DNA of 64,000 nucleotides from Streptococcus parasanguinis CC87K (GCF_000507765.1 NZ_KI669401.1:1166597-1230596), one strand, 5' to 3'. Positions 17,391 through 27,976 are shown, counted from the first letter of the stretch. Program-made: numbers and translations. The notes: a model not told the origin generated them from the sequence alone.

Positions 17391-18638
17391 TTAAATGACT
17401 TTTTGACCTTTCTTGTAGACATCTGTCACGAGATTTGTCGCAAAGAAATAGAAGAGATAATCTAGATTAGGTGCATCGTAAATCGTGATGTCTGCCTGTT
17501 TGCCAACATCGAAAGAGCCGATTGTTTTAGCACGATCAACTGAATAGGCCGCATTTATGGTCACTGCATTGAGAATTTCTACTGGAGTTAGGCGCATCAT
17601 GAAGCAACCCAGATGCATGGCAAACTGGAGATTGGCTGTTGGACAAGACCCTGGGTTGCTATCTGTTGTCAGGGTGATGGCCATGCCAGCGTCCAACATC
17701 TTACGAGCCGGTGCATAGGTATCTTCCATGAGGCTGAAGGTTGTAGCTGGCAAAAGATTTCCAATCACTTTTGCTGCAGCTAATTTTTGAATGCCTTCAT
17801 CGGTAATCACCATCAAGTGTTCTGCACTAGTAGATTCCAATTCGGCCGCCACATCCACGCCACCAATGGATTCGATTTCATCGGCATGGATCCGCAGCTT
17901 GAAGCCCATCTCCTTAGCTTTTGAAAGAAGATAGCGAGATTCATCTGCTGTAAAGACACCTTTTTCACAGAAGATATCACAGAACTCAGCTAGCTTTTCT
18001 TCCTTCACTTTGGGAAGCATTTGCTCCACAATGAGATCTAAATATTCTTGGGAACGGCCCTTGTATTCTATGGGAATCGCATGGGCTGCCATAAAGGTTG
18101 ATACCAAGTCTATTTGATGATCACGGTCCAGTGCAGCCACAACATCCAACTGGCGTTTTTCAGTTTCCCAATCCAAACCATAGCCACTCTTGGCTTCGAC
18201 AGTAGTCACCCCATGACGCAACATGTAATCCAACAGTCGTTTGGACTTGTCATAGAGATTTTCAAAAGAAGCTTCCCGTGTCGCCCGAACCGTGCTCAGA
18301 ATTCCACCGCCTTGGGCGAGGATGTCTAAGTAAGAAACACCCGCTAATTTTTTCGCAAATTCATGTTCCCGACTACCTCCATAGACCAAGTGGGTGTGGC
18401 AGTCAATCAGGCCAGGAGTCGCAACTTTTCCTTCACAGGATTTCACTTCCGTATGGTCATCGATCAGTTCAGGGTCTGGTTGACCTGTCCCAACTGCAAG
18501 AATCTTTCCATCTTTAATGGCGATATAAGCATCGGAAAGAATTTTTGCCTCTGCCATCTCCTTGCCATAGAGAGGATGACCCAGATCATTCGGACAAAAC
18601 AATTGGTTAAAGTGGGTTAATAGGATATCAGCAGACAT
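17391..18638 (-). CDS. hutI: Imidazolonepropionase
   Basis: 415 residues from the ATG at 18638, chosen because AAAGGAA lies upstream and the mapped -10 is too close to the longer in-frame ATG at 18674. Amidohydrolase-superfamily enzyme that opens imidazolone-5-propanoate to N-formimino-L-glutamate, the third step of histidine degradation. Visible: metal-binding HTH ([18 protein letters not shown]), [15 protein letters not shown] and LTTDSNPGS near the C-terminus. Transcribed away from the rest of the hut genes from a divergent promoter region shared with hutU, with its own terminator. Confidence 0.96.
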   Translation of the reverse strand: MSADILLTHFNQLFCPNDLGHPLYGKEMAEAKILSDAYIAIKDGKILAVGTGQPDPELIDDHTEVKSCEGKVATPGLIDCHTHLVYGGSREHEFAKKLAGVSYLDILAQGGGILSTVRATREASFENLYDKSKRLLDYMLRHGVTTVEAKSGYGLDWETEKRQLDVVAALDRDHQIDLVSTFMAAHAIPIEYKGRSQEYLDLIVEQMLPKVKEEKLAEFCDIFCEKGVFTADESRYLLSKAKEMGFKLRIHADEIESIGGVDVAAELESTSAEHLMVITDEGIQKLAAAKVIGNLLPATTFSLMEDTYAPARKMLDAGMAITLTTDSNPGSCPTANLQFAMHLGCFMMRLTPVEILNAVTINAAYSVDRAKTIGSFDVGKQADITIYDAPNLDYLFYFFATNLVTDVYKKGQKVI

Positions 18639-18680
18639 ATGAAAACATTCCTTTCTATTTCCATTGTTATTCATTTTACA

Positions 18681-18712
18681 ATTCTACAGGAAAAGCGTCA
18701 AAAAAAAGTCAA
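18681..18712 (-). promoter_or_regulatory. hutI promoter with TTGAC direct repeat, 11-bp period
   Basis: Minus strand: TTGACT (18707-18712) and TTGACG (18696-18701) have starts 11 bp apart. Nine bases after TTGACG comes TAGAAT (18681-18686), a good -10. An alternative -10, TAAAAT (18673-18678), lies 17 nt after TTGACG, so that repeat could also serve as a normal -35. The arrangement is the mirror image of the hutU promoter. Confidence 0.7.
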
Positions 18713-18761
18713 AAAGTTTTTCCCTCTTTTTTTTTTGCTTTATTAAAAATTATATTTTTTT

Positions 18762-18793
18762 TTGACTCTTTATTGACGTTTCTTCGATACAAT
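18762..18793 (+). promoter_or_regulatory. hutU operon promoter with TTGAC direct repeat, 11-bp period
   Basis: TTGACT (18762-18767) and TTGACG (18773-18778) have starts 11 bp apart; nine bases later is TACAAT (18788-18793), a good -10. No proper -35 exists at 17 nt from this -10, so an activator is expected. Identical in geometry to the hutI promoter on the other strand. Confidence 0.7.
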
Positions 18794-18838
18794 AAAGAAA
18801 ATATAAATTCACAGTCCAACTATAAGGAGGGTTCTGCT

Positions 18839-20869
18839 ATGTCATTTATAGACGAGAAAGAAATTGCAGCTGCTATGTCTGTCAAACTTGACTTTGATGT
18901 CCTACCTGAAAAGGCGACTTTTCAAGAAGGCATCCGTCGTGCACCTGATAGAGGCTTCCGCTTAACGCAAGCTCAGACTGAAATTGCCCTTAAAAATGCT
19001 TTGCGTTACATTCCTAAAAAATTCCACCAAGAGTTGATCCCAGAATTTCTGGAAGAACTGAGAACTCGCGGTCGGATCTATGGCTATCGCTTTCGTCCAA
19101 AAGATCGGATCTACGGAAAACCAATCGATGAGTACAAAGGAAAATGCACTGCTGCTAAGGCTATGCAGGTCATGATTGACAACAACTTGAGCTTTGAAAT
19201 TGCCCTTTATCCATATGAATTGGTCACTTATGGGGAAACAGGATCTGTCTGTGCCAACTGGATGCAATACAACTTGATCAAGAAATACTTGGAAGTCATG
19301 ACAGAAGACCAAACCTTGGTGGTTGAATCTGGTCACCCTCTTGGCCTCTTCAAATCGAAACCAGAAGCTCCTCGTGTCGTCATTACTAACGGTCTCTTGA
19401 TCGGTGAGTATGACAATATGCGCGACTGGGAAATCGCTGAAGAAATGGGAGTTACCAACTACGGTCAGATGACGGCTGGTGGCTGGATGTACATCGGTCC
19501 TCAAGGGATCGTTCACGGTACTTTCAACACCCTTCTTAATGCCGGTCGTCTCAAACTCGGTGTGCCTGATGACGGCGACTTAACTGGTAAACTCTTCATT
19601 TCATCTGGTCTCGGTGGTATGAGTGGAGCTCAAGGGAAAGCAGCTGAAATCGCAAAAGCGGTTGCCATCGTTGCAGAAGTGGACCGCTCTCGGATTGAAA
19701 CCCGTCACTCTCAAGGCTGGATTAGTCAAGTGACAGACAGTGCCGAAGAAGCTGTGAAATTGGCTCAAGCAGCCCTTGAAGCTGGTGAATCAACTTCGAT
19801 TGCCTACCATGGTAATATCGTAGACTTGCTCGAATATGTCAACGAACACCAAGTCCATGTTCATCTCTTATCTGACCAAACCTCTTGTCACAACGTTTAT
19901 GATGGTGGCTATTGCCCAGTTGGCATTAGCTTTGAAGAACGGACACGTTTGCTGGCAGAAGACAAAGAAACCTTCCGCCGTTTGGTTGATGAAACCTTGG
20001 CTCGTCACTTTGCAGTGATCAAAGCCTTGACAGCTAAAGGTACCTACTTCTTCGACTATGGTAATGCCTTCATGAAATCTGTTTACGACTCAGGCATCAA
20101 GGAAATTTCTAAGAATGGCTTGGATGACAAGGATGGCTTCATTTGGCCATCTTATGTAGAAGATATCATGGGACCTATGCTCTTTGACTATGGTTATGGT
20201 CCATTCCGTTGGGTCTGCCTCAGCGGTAAACACGAAGACTTGATTGCAACCGACCATGCAGCTATGGAAGCGATCGATCCAACTCGTCGCTACCAAGACC
20301 GCGACAACTACAACTGGATTCGCGATGCTGAAAAGAACCAACTGGTGGTTGGTACACAAGCTCGTATTCTCTATCAAGATTGCATGGGCCGTGTCAACAT
20401 TGCTTTGAAATTCAATGAACTCATTCGCCAAGGCAAGATTGGACCTGTCATGATTGGACGTGACCACCATGACGTATCTGGTACGGATGCTCCATTCCGT
20501 GAAACATCAAACATCAAAGATGGTTCGAACGTCACTTGTGACATGGCGGTTCAATGTTACGCTGGTAACGCTGCTCGCGGTATGAGTCTCGTTGCCCTCC
20601 ACAACGGTGGTGGTACTGGTATCGGTAAAGCCATCAACGGTGGATTTGGTCTCGTTCTAGACGGTAGCCACCGGATCGATGAAATCATCAAGTCTGCCAT
20701 TGCCTGGGATACCATGGGCGGGGTTGCTCGTCGGAACTGGGCACGGAACGATCATGCTATCGAAACAGCGATCGAGTACAACCGTCTCCATGCAGGAACA
20801 GACCACATCACCATTCCTTATCTGGCAGATGAAGATTTGGTCAAAGAAGCCGTTCAAAAATTGTTTTAA
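18839..20869 (+). CDS. hutU: Urocanate hydratase
   Basis: 676 residues from the ATG at 18839, preceded by AAGGAGG; the longer open frame upstream overlaps the promoter and is not used. NAD-dependent enzyme converting urocanate to imidazolonepropionate, the second step of histidine breakdown. Visible features are the Gly-rich nucleotide-binding GLGGMSGAQGKAA, NVYDGGYCPVGISFEERTRLL, and the conserved GGGTGIGKAINGGFG near the C-terminus. First gene of the long plus-strand hut operon. Length is at the long end for the family, as in the streptococcal/clostridial subgroup. An intercistronic stem-loop separates it from ftcD. Confidence 0.96.
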   Translation: MSFIDEKEIAAAMSVKLDFDVLPEKATFQEGIRRAPDRGFRLTQAQTEIALKNALRYIPKKFHQELIPEFLEELRTRGRIYGYRFRPKDRIYGKPIDEYKGKCTAAKAMQVMIDNNLSFEIALYPYELVTYGETGSVCANWMQYNLIKKYLEVMTEDQTLVVESGHPLGLFKSKPEAPRVVITNGLLIGEYDNMRDWEIAEEMGVTNYGQMTAGGWMYIGPQGIVHGTFNTLLNAGRLKLGVPDDGDLTGKLFISSGLGGMSGAQGKAAEIAKAVAIVAEVDRSRIETRHSQGWISQVTDSAEEAVKLAQAALEAGESTSIAYHGNIVDLLEYVNEHQVHVHLLSDQTSCHNVYDGGYCPVGISFEERTRLLAEDKETFRRLVDETLARHFAVIKALTAKGTYFFDYGNAFMKSVYDSGIKEISKNGLDDKDGFIWPSYVEDIMGPMLFDYGYGPFRWVCLSGKHEDLIATDHAAMEAIDPTRRYQDRDNYNWIRDAEKNQLVVGTQARILYQDCMGRVNIALKFNELIRQGKIGPVMIGRDHHDVSGTDAPFRETSNIKDGSNVTCDMAVQCYAGNAARGMSLVALHNGGGTGIGKAINGGFGLVLDGSHRIDEIIKSAIAWDTMGGVARRNWARNDHAIETAIEYNRLHAGTDHITIPYLADEDLVKEAVQKLF

Positions 20870-20893
20870 CATCAAAAAATAAAAACTGAGAAA

Positions 20894-20924
20894 GGGGAGG
20901 AAAATACAAAGACTCCTCCTCCCC
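20894..20924 (+). promoter_or_regulatory. Stem-loop between hutU and ftcD
   Basis: GGGGAGGA (20894-20901) pairs with TCCTCCCC (20917-20924). No T-run follows, so full termination is unlikely; it may stabilise the hutU mRNA or attenuate downstream expression. Confidence 0.6.
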
Positions 20925-20952
20925 AACTTCTCCTATAAAAAGAGGTAATCAT

Positions 20953-21852
20953 ATGGCAAAAATTGTTGAGTGTATTCCAAATTTCTCTGAAGGACGCAAT
21001 CAGGCTGTGATCGACGGATTAGCAGCTACAGCAAAAAGTATTCCAGGTGTTACGTTACTAGACTACTCGTCCGATGCCAGCCACAACCGTAGCGTCTTTA
21101 CACTCGTTGGGGATGAAGAAAGCATTCAAGAAGTGGCTTTCCAATTGGTGAAATACGCTTCTGAAAACATTGATATGACCAAGCACGAAGGCGAACACCC
21201 TCGTATGGGGGCAACAGACGTTTGTCCATTCGTTCCCGTTAAAGATATCACTACAGCTGAATGCGTTGAGATTGCTAACAAAGTAGCCGAACGCATCAAT
21301 CGTGAATTAGGTATTCCAATCTTCCTTTATGAAGATGCTGCAACTCGCCCAGAACGGAAGAACTTGGCGAAAGTGCGTAAAGGACAATTTGAAGGAATGC
21401 CAGAAAAATTGTTGGAAGAAGACTGGAAGCCAGACTACGGTGAACGCAAGATTCACCCAACTGCAGGGGTTACAGCTGTCGGTGTCCGGATGCCACTCGT
21501 TGCTTTCAATATCAACCTTGATACAGACGATCTAGAGATTGCCAATAAGATTTCTAAAATCATTCGTGGATCAAGCGGTGGATACAAATACTGTAAAGCG
21601 ATCGGTGTCATGCTAGAAGATCGCAACATCGCCCAAGTCTCCATCAATATGGTCAACTTGGAACAATTCCCATTGTATCGTGTTGTGGAAACCGTTCGTT
21701 TCGAAGCGCAACGCTATGGTGTTCGCATCATCGGAACAGAACTCATTGGACTGGCTCCTGCTAAGGCTTTGATCGACTCTGCTGAATACTACTTACAATT
21801 AGAAGACTTTGACTACAGCAAACAAGTCTTGGAAAATCACTTGTTGGGTTAG
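20953..21852 (+). CDS. ftcD: Glutamate formimidoyltransferase
   Basis: 299 residues starting MAKIVECIPNFSEGRN, the hallmark of the formiminotransferase N-terminal subdomain; HPRMGATDVCPFVPV and the C-terminal subdomain follow. It moves the formimino group of N-formiminoglutamate to tetrahydrofolate, giving glutamate and 5-formimino-THF. The mammalian enzyme is fused to the cyclodeaminase; here the two are separate adjacent genes 12 bp apart. AGAGGT ribosome-binding site before the ATG. Cytosolic, second gene of the hut operon. Confidence 0.96.
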   Translation: MAKIVECIPNFSEGRNQAVIDGLAATAKSIPGVTLLDYSSDASHNRSVFTLVGDEESIQEVAFQLVKYASENIDMTKHEGEHPRMGATDVCPFVPVKDITTAECVEIANKVAERINRELGIPIFLYEDAATRPERKNLAKVRKGQFEGMPEKLLEEDWKPDYGERKIHPTAGVTAVGVRMPLVAFNINLDTDDLEIANKISKIIRGSSGGYKYCKAIGVMLEDRNIAQVSINMVNLEQFPLYRVVETVRFEAQRYGVRIIGTELIGLAPAKALIDSAEYYLQLEDFDYSKQVLENHLLG

Positions 21853-21864
21853 AAAGGGAGTTCT

Positions 21865-22494
21865 ATGAAACTAGTTGACTTAAGTATTACGGAGTTTGCC
21901 AAGGTCCTTGGTTCGGATGCTCCAGCTCCAGGTGGTGGTTCTGCTGCTGCCCTATCCGCTGCAAATGGGATTTCCCTTACAAAAATGGTCTGTGAACTGA
22001 CCATTGGTAAGAAAAAATACGCTGAATTTGAAGACCACATCAAAGGGGTTCACGAAAAAAGCGCTCAACTCCAAGACCAATTACTAGAAGCCATCGACAA
22101 GGATACAGAAGCCTTCAACGTCGTATCAGCTGTCTTTGATCTTCCAAAAGAAACGGAAGAAGAGAAAGCCGCTCGTCGTGAAGCCATGCAAAAAGCTTTG
22201 AAACACGCGACAGTATCTCCTTTCTCTATGATGGAGCTCATCGTTGAGGCTCTTGAAACCACCAAAGAAGCTGTTGGCAAGTCCAACACCAATGCGGCTA
22301 GTGACCTAGGGGTAGCTGCTCTGAATCTTAAAGCTGGCCTTCAAGGTGCTTGGCTCAATGTCTTGATCAACATTTCAGGAATCAAGGACCAAGACTTCGT
22401 CCAAGAATACCATAGCAAGGGACTCGAACTCCTCCAAACCGGTTCTGATCTTGCAGATAACATTTACCAAACCATTTTAGAAAGTCTATCTTAA
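21865..22494 (+). CDS. fchA: Formimidoyltetrahydrofolate cyclodeaminase
   Basis: 209 residues with the family N-terminus ([25 protein letters not shown]). It converts 5-formimino-THF to 5,10-methenyl-THF and ammonia, completing the folate branch of histidine degradation. Mostly alpha-helical, expected to be a homodimer. GGGAG ribosome-binding site. It sits between ftcD and the formate-THF ligase, so the formimino carbon is passed along in gene order. Confidence 0.93.
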   Translation: MKLVDLSITEFAKVLGSDAPAPGGGSAAALSAANGISLTKMVCELTIGKKKYAEFEDHIKGVHEKSAQLQDQLLEAIDKDTEAFNVVSAVFDLPKETEEEKAARREAMQKALKHATVSPFSMMELIVEALETTKEAVGKSNTNAASDLGVAALNLKAGLQGAWLNVLINISGIKDQDFVQEYHSKGLELLQTGSDLADNIYQTILESLS

Positions 22495-22529
22495 ACCTAG
22501 CAAACAAATATAAAGAAAGAAGGGATTCT

Positions 22530-24203
22530 ATGGTTTTATCGGATATTGAAATTGCCAATTCTGTCCAAATGAAGCCCATCACCGATATCGCTGCTGAACT
22601 TGGATTGACCGAAGACGATATTTCGCTCTACGGAAAATACAAGGCAAAAATTGATAGCAACCAACTGGAAAAACTCAAGGATAAGGAAGATGGAAAGCTG
22701 ATCCTCGTGACAGCCATCTCTCCGACACCTGCTGGAGAAGGAAAGACAACCACCTCTGTTGGATTAGTCGATGCTCTCTCAGCTATTGGTGAAAAAGCCG
22801 TCATTGCTCTCCGCGAACCTTCTCTTGGCCCGGTCTTTGGGATCAAGGGTGGAGCTGCCGGTGGCGGGTACGCCCAAGTGGTTCCAATGGAAGATATCAA
22901 CCTTCACTTTACCGGAGACTTCCATGCCATTGGGATTGCCAACAACTTGCTTGCAGCCTTGATTGACAACCATATCCATCACGGCAATGAGTTGGGCATC
23001 GATTCTCGTCGCATCACCTGGAAACGGGTGGTCGATATGAACGACCGTCAACTCCGTCATATTGTCGATGGTCTTCAAGGAAAAACAAACGGAGTTCCTC
23101 GTGAAGATGGCTTTGACATCACCGTGGCTTCTGAAATCATGGCCATTCTCTGTCTCTCAGAAAATATCCTTGATCTCAAAGAACGTCTTGATCGCATCAT
23201 TATTGGGTACAACTACCAAGGACAACCGGTCACAGCCAAAGATCTCAAGGCTGGAGGTGCCATGGCAGCTGTCCTCAAAGATGCCATTCATCCAAACTTG
23301 GTGCAAACCTTGGAGCATACTCCTGCCATCATCCACGGCGGACCATTTGCCAATATTGCTCATGGCTGTAACAGTGTGCTGGCTACTAAACTAGCCCTCA
23401 AATATGCAGACTATGTCGTGACAGAAGCTGGTTTTGGAGCAGACCTCGGTGCTGAAAAATTCATCGATATCAAGTGCCGCATGGCCGGGCTCAAACCTGC
23501 TGCCGTTGTCCTCGTCGCAACCATCCGTGCCCTCAAAATGCATGGCGGGGTTGCCAAGGCAGACTTGGCTACTGAAAATGTCCAAGCCGTTATCGATGGT
23601 CTACCAAACCTAGACAAACACTTGGCCAACATCCAAGAAGTCTATGGCCTACCTGTGGTCGTCGCCATTAACAAATTCCCACTGGATACAGAGGCTGAAC
23701 TAGAAGCTGTCTATGAATCTTGTAAGAAACGCCATGTAGATGTGGTCATTTCAGATGTCTGGGCAAATGGTGGAGCTGGCGGCCGTGACTTGGCTGAAAA
23801 AGTCATTCAACTGGCTCAAGAAGAAAACCACTTCTCTTATGTCTATGACGAAGAAGACAGCATTGAAACAAAATTGACCAAGATTGTTACCAAAGTCTAT
23901 GGTGGTAAAGGCATCAGCTTAACACCAGCGGCCAAACGCGAACTGAAAGAATTGGAAGCACTTGGTTTCTCCAACTACCCAATCTGTATGGCCAAAACAC
24001 AATATTCCTTCTCCGATGATGCCAAGAAGATTGGAGCACCGACAGATTTCACTGTAAAAATCAGTAACCTTAAGGTAGCAGCCGGAGCTGGCTTTATCGT
24101 AGCTCTCACTGGTACCATTATGACCATGCCTGGCCTACCTAAAGTTCCTGCCAGTGAAAAGATTGATATCGATGCCCACGGCAATATCACTGGTCTCTTT
24201 TAA
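22530..24203 (+). CDS. fhs: Formate--tetrahydrofolate ligase (10-formyl-THF synthetase)
   Basis: 557 residues, full length. Motifs: P-loop-like [14 protein letters not shown] (~residue 68), the conserved [23 protein letters not shown] segment, [13 protein letters not shown], and [14 protein letters not shown] at the end. It reversibly couples formate, ATP and THF to 10-formyl-THF. In the hut operon it can run in reverse, releasing formate and making ATP from the carbon supplied by ftcD/fchA. Whether this is the only fhs copy in the genome cannot be seen here. Cytosolic homotetramer in the family. Confidence 0.97.
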   Translation: MVLSDIEIANSVQMKPITDIAAELGLTEDDISLYGKYKAKIDSNQLEKLKDKEDGKLILVTAISPTPAGEGKTTTSVGLVDALSAIGEKAVIALREPSLGPVFGIKGGAAGGGYAQVVPMEDINLHFTGDFHAIGIANNLLAALIDNHIHHGNELGIDSRRITWKRVVDMNDRQLRHIVDGLQGKTNGVPREDGFDITVASEIMAILCLSENILDLKERLDRIIIGYNYQGQPVTAKDLKAGGAMAAVLKDAIHPNLVQTLEHTPAIIHGGPFANIAHGCNSVLATKLALKYADYVVTEAGFGADLGAEKFIDIKCRMAGLKPAAVVLVATIRALKMHGGVAKADLATENVQAVIDGLPNLDKHLANIQEVYGLPVVVAINKFPLDTEAELEAVYESCKKRHVDVVISDVWANGGAGGRDLAEKVIQLAQEENHFSYVYDEEDSIETKLTKIVTKVYGGKGISLTPAAKRELKELEALGFSNYPICMAKTQYSFSDDAKKIGAPTDFTVKISNLKVAAGAGFIVALTGTIMTMPGLPKVPASEKIDIDAHGNITGLF

Positions 24204-24218
24204 GAAAGAAGGCGTCCT

Positions 24219-24797
24219 ATGGTGACTCTCCTTCATCTTACCCCCGCAGATTATCAAATTTCTACCTGGTCCGGTGGCCAAACCACCCAACTCTTTCTCT
24301 CCCCAGAGGGAGGAAGCTATCCAGATCGGACCTTTGACTTCCGCCTCTCTACTGCAACGGTAGAGGTTGAAAAAAGTAACTTTACCGATCTCACGGGCTA
24401 CCACCGAATCTTGATGCCCTTGAATGCCTCCATTAGGCTCACCCATCACCATAAAGAAGTGGTTTTGAACCCCTTTCAAAGCTACTTCTTTGATGGGGGA
24501 GATCCTGTATCTAGCCAAGGGACTTGTCAAGACTTTAATTTGATTTACAAACCTTCTTATCAGGGGCATATGAGTGCTATATCCCCAAAAGAGAGTGTCA
24601 AAAGTCAGAGTCGCTATCAATTGATCTACGCTCTCTGTCCACTAACACTCGAATGGGGAACCAATCATTCTCAAACTCTCCAAACTCACGAGCTCCTGGT
24701 GATCGAACAAGCATCTCCTCTTCAAGAGATGACAATCACGTTTTTACCCCATCAGTCTGGGGAGCAACCGATTGCTATCTGGACTGGACTACAATAA
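24219..24797 (+). CDS. hutD: HutD/Ves family protein
   Basis: 192 residues with a bicupin HutD-type fold: early STWSGGQTTQLFLSPEGGSYPDRTFDFRLSTATV, then ..F.DLTGYHRILMPLNA. HutD proteins accompany hut operons in many bacteria and are thought to bind formiminoglutamate or urocanate and limit pathway flux, but the biochemical role is unproven. Starts 16 bp after fhs and ends 22 bp before the permease gene, so it is inside the operon. Confidence 0.88.
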   Translation: MVTLLHLTPADYQISTWSGGQTTQLFLSPEGGSYPDRTFDFRLSTATVEVEKSNFTDLTGYHRILMPLNASIRLTHHHKEVVLNPFQSYFFDGGDPVSSQGTCQDFNLIYKPSYQGHMSAISPKESVKSQSRYQLIYALCPLTLEWGTNHSQTLQTHELLVIEQASPLQEMTITFLPHQSGEQPIAIWTGLQ

Positions 24798-24818
24798 TGT
24801 TCACAAAGGAGAAACATT

Positions 24819-26162
24819 ATGAACGGAGCACATAAACAGTCAATTGAGGAACAAGAAAAAGCGAAATTCAGCTTTAGCGGTGCCACTCTTTACGGTATCA
24901 ACGCCGTAATCGGATCTGGTATCTTCCTCCTCCCTCAAAAAATTTATTCTGGCCTCGGACCAGCTTCTCTAGCTGTCATGTTCGGAGTTGCCATTCTCGT
25001 CATGCTACTATCAGCCTGTCTGGCTGAAACAGCTGGCTACTTCGACAAAAACGGTGGAGCCATGCAATACTCAAAAGCCGCTTTCGGAGACTTCGTTGGC
25101 TTTAACGTTGGGATTCTCGGTTGGGCCGTTACTGTTATCGCTTGGGCTGCCATGTTAGCCGGCTTTGCTAAGATCTTCATCATCACCTTCCCAGCATTTG
25201 AAGGCTACAACCTTCCGATCAGTATCGGTATGCTGATTCTCTTGAGTCTGATGAACATTGCCGGTCTGAAAACCTCTAAGATGTTTACTCTGACAGCTAC
25301 TGTTGCAAAATTAATTCCAATTGTCCTCTTCTCACTCTTTGCCATCTTCTTCATTTCCGGTGGCGTGAGCAAAGGCAACTTCACACCTTTCCTTCAATTG
25401 GAAAGTGGAACAAACCTCTTCAGTTCTATTTCTAGTACAGCCGTCTACATCTTCTACGGTTTCATCGGATTTGAAACCATGTCTATCGTTGCAGGGGAAA
25501 TGCGCAACCCTGAAAAGAACGTTCCCCGCGCTATTCTAGGTTCTATTAGTATTGTATCTGTTCTCTACATGTTGATCATCGCTGGAACAATCGCCATGCT
25601 TGGTGGTCGCATTATGCAAACCGGTGCACCAGTACAAGACGCATTTGTCGAAATGATTGGCCCTATCGGAGCTCCCCTCGTTTCTTACGGAGCCCTCATT
25701 TCAATCGCTGGATTAAACATTGGTGAATCCATCATGGTCCCTCGTTTCGGTGCCGCATTAGCAACTGAAAAACTCTTACCAGAGGGTCTTGGAAAAACAA
25801 ACTCTAAGAATGCTCCTGTCATTGCCATTATCATTTCTGGTATCTTCGCTTTCTTACTCTTGTTATCTGGCTCTTTTGAATCCTTAGCAACCTTTAGTGT
25901 TGTCTTCCGTTTCTTCCAATACATTCCAACAGCTTTGGCAGCCATCAAACTCAGAAAAATGTACCCAGACAAAAAGGTTACCTTCCGAGTACCATTTGGT
26001 CCCGTTATCCCAGTTCTAGCCGTTGTGATCAGTATCTTGATGATTGCAGGGGACAACCTAATGAACTTTGTTTGGGGGGCCATCGGTCTCGTGATTGCAA
26101 GTGGACTCTACTTTGTTTTCCACGGTGATAAACTACATAAATCGAAAACCCTTCCTCACTAA
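24819..26162 (+). CDS. APC-family amino acid permease, probable histidine importer
   Basis: 447 residues, about 12 membrane segments, with the APC signature in helix 1 (GINAVIGSGIFLLP) and the FYGFIGFETMSIVAGEMRNPEKNVPRA segment of the family. AAGGAG site before the ATG. Histidine as substrate is inferred only from its place inside the hut operon; it may also accept urocanate or exchange substrate for product. Followed by a ~215-bp gap with strong secondary structure before hutH. Confidence 0.85.
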   Translation: MNGAHKQSIEEQEKAKFSFSGATLYGINAVIGSGIFLLPQKIYSGLGPASLAVMFGVAILVMLLSACLAETAGYFDKNGGAMQYSKAAFGDFVGFNVGILGWAVTVIAWAAMLAGFAKIFIITFPAFEGYNLPISIGMLILLSLMNIAGLKTSKMFTLTATVAKLIPIVLFSLFAIFFISGGVSKGNFTPFLQLESGTNLFSSISSTAVYIFYGFIGFETMSIVAGEMRNPEKNVPRAILGSISIVSVLYMLIIAGTIAMLGGRIMQTGAPVQDAFVEMIGPIGAPLVSYGALISIAGLNIGESIMVPRFGAALATEKLLPEGLGKTNSKNAPVIAIIISGIFAFLLLLSGSFESLATFSVVFRFFQYIPTALAAIKLRKMYPDKKVTFRVPFGPVIPVLAVVISILMIAGDNLMNFVWGAIGLVIASGLYFVFHGDKLHKSKTLPH

Positions 26163-26177
26163 TTTTCTTTACACAGT

Positions 26178-26228
26178 AGATGGGAACAGAGACGGGAGCG
26201 AAGCTCGGTTTTGCTCCCTATCCCATCT
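26178..26228 (+). promoter_or_regulatory. Nested stem-loop between the permease gene and hutH
   Basis: AGATGGGA (26178-26185) pairs with TCCCATCT (26221-26228), enclosing GGGAGC (26194-26199) with GCTCCC (26213-26218). No T-run follows. The remaining ~150 bp before hutH show no clear promoter. It could be a weak terminator, a processing site or a cis-regulatory RNA setting hutH expression. Confidence 0.6.
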
Positions 26229-26377
26229 AGGACTCCACGAATGTCAAACCTGAGCCCTTTTCTCTATGACTCTTTTCAATTTTTATGATCAATAGACAAT
26301 GGGCCCATGTTTGGTATTCAAACCGAAGTAAACAACACTACTTCCACAGAACAACTATTCATAATCGGAGGTTTTAT

Positions 26378-27919
26378 ATGACTCAATTGATTCATTTAGA
26401 TGGTAATAGCTTAACACTCGAAGAAGTCATCGCTGTAGCTCGGCACGGTGCCCAATGTGAGCTTGATGAACAAGCCAAAGAAGCCGTTATCGCATCCCGT
26501 AAAATCGTTGATGACATTGTCCGGGAAAAACGAGTCGTCTATGGTGTAACCACTGGCTTTGGTTCCCTCTGTAATGTCAGCATCTCTCCAGAAGATACTG
26601 TTCAACTGCAAGAAAACCTGATCCGGACTCACTCATCTGGTTTCGGTGATCCACTTCCGGAAGATGCTGTTCGTGCCATCATGCTGATCCGTATCAACTC
26701 ACTCTTGAAAGGTTATTCTGGCATTCGTCTGTCAACTGTTGAAAAACTGTTAGAATTGCTCAACAAAGGAGTCACTCCTTATATCCCTGAAAAAGGCTCT
26801 CTCGGAGCTTCTGGAGACTTAGCACCACTCGCTCATATGGTTTTACCAATGTTGGGTCTTGGACGCGCCTACTACAAAGGAGAACTTCTCAGTGGTCAAG
26901 AAGCCTTAGATCGTGCTGGAATTGAAAAGATCCAATTAGCTGCCAAAGAAGGGCTTGCCTTGATCAATGGTACGACTGTCCTAACCGGTATCGGTGCTCT
27001 TGCGACTTATGATGGTATCCAATTACTCAAACTCTCTGATATCGCTGGTGCTCTCTCAATGGAAGTTCACAATGGAATTACCAGTCCATTCGAAGAAGAC
27101 CTTCATTCCATCCGCCCACAAAGTGGACAATTGGCAACTGCTCGCAACATCCGTAACCTTCTTGAAGGAAGCAAGAATACCACTGTTGCGACTCAACAAC
27201 GGGTACAAGATCCTTATACACTTCGCTGTATCCCTCAAATACATGGAGCCAGCAAGGATTCTATTGCTTACGTAAAAGAAAAAGTTGAAATCGAAATCAA
27301 CTCTGTCACAGATAACCCAATCATTACCAAAGAAGGACACGTCATCTCAGGAGGTAACTTCCACGGTGAACCAATGGCGCAACCATTTGACTTCTTAGGC
27401 ATTGCCCTTTCTGAAATTGGGAACGTATCTGAACGTCGGGTGGAACGCTTGGTCAACAGCCAACTCAGTAAATTACCATCCTTCTTGGTCAAACACCCTG
27501 GACTCAACTCAGGCTTCATGATTACCCAGTATGCTTGTGCATCCCTTGCATCGGAAAATAAAATTTTGGCTCACCCTGCTAGTGTCGATTCTATTCCATC
27601 TTGTGAAAACCAAGAAGATTTCGTCAGCATGGGAACGACTGCCGCTCGTAAAGCAGCAGAAATTCTTAAAAACTCACGTCGCATCGTTGCTACTGAAATC
27701 ATGGCAGCTTGCCAAGCCTTGGATCTCAAGCCAGAAAATCATGAACTTGGTAAAGGTACAAAACCAGCTTATGAGCTGATTCGTCAAAAACTGAACTTCA
27801 TTGAATTTGACAAAGATATCGAAATCTTTGAAGAACTTAATAAAGCATCTGCTGTTGTCGAAAGCGAAGAATTCTTAGCAACCATCGAAAAAGCAGTTGA
27901 CTTAAGCATTCAATACTGA
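26378..27919 (+). CDS. hutH: Histidine ammonia-lyase
   Basis: 513 residues from the ATG at 26378, which has CGGAGG before it; the upstream in-frame ATG lacks one. First step of histidine degradation: histidine to urocanate and ammonia. The MIO prosthetic group forms from Ala144-Ser145-Gly146 in [12 protein letters not shown]; also [10 protein letters not shown] and NPI (SVTDNPII) motifs. Cytosolic homotetramer. Unusually the first pathway enzyme is encoded near the end of the operon, after a structured 215-bp gap. Confidence 0.97.
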   Translation: MTQLIHLDGNSLTLEEVIAVARHGAQCELDEQAKEAVIASRKIVDDIVREKRVVYGVTTGFGSLCNVSISPEDTVQLQENLIRTHSSGFGDPLPEDAVRAIMLIRINSLLKGYSGIRLSTVEKLLELLNKGVTPYIPEKGSLGASGDLAPLAHMVLPMLGLGRAYYKGELLSGQEALDRAGIEKIQLAAKEGLALINGTTVLTGIGALATYDGIQLLKLSDIAGALSMEVHNGITSPFEEDLHSIRPQSGQLATARNIRNLLEGSKNTTVATQQRVQDPYTLRCIPQIHGASKDSIAYVKEKVEIEINSVTDNPIITKEGHVISGGNFHGEPMAQPFDFLGIALSEIGNVSERRVERLVNSQLSKLPSFLVKHPGLNSGFMITQYACASLASENKILAHPASVDSIPSCENQEDFVSMGTTAARKAAEILKNSRRIVATEIMAACQALDLKPENHELGKGTKPAYELIRQKLNFIEFDKDIEIFEELNKASAVVESEEFLATIEKAVDLSIQY

Positions 27920-27931
27920 TACAGTAAGAAT

Positions 27932-27976
27932 AAAGCAAAACAGAGGCTGGCGATCTTCTCAGCCTCTGCCTGCTTT
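27932..27976 (+). promoter_or_regulatory. Stem-loop between hutH and hutG
   Basis: CAGAGGCTG (27941-27949) pairs with CAGCCTCTG (27960-27968), extended by AAAGCA/TGCTTT outside. Only three T follow, so it is at most a weak terminator within the operon. Confidence 0.55.

Noticed and set aside
18675..18838. cre site at the hut promoters
   Set aside because: The only CG-centred candidate (GGAAAAGCGTC) misses fixed cre positions; not supported.
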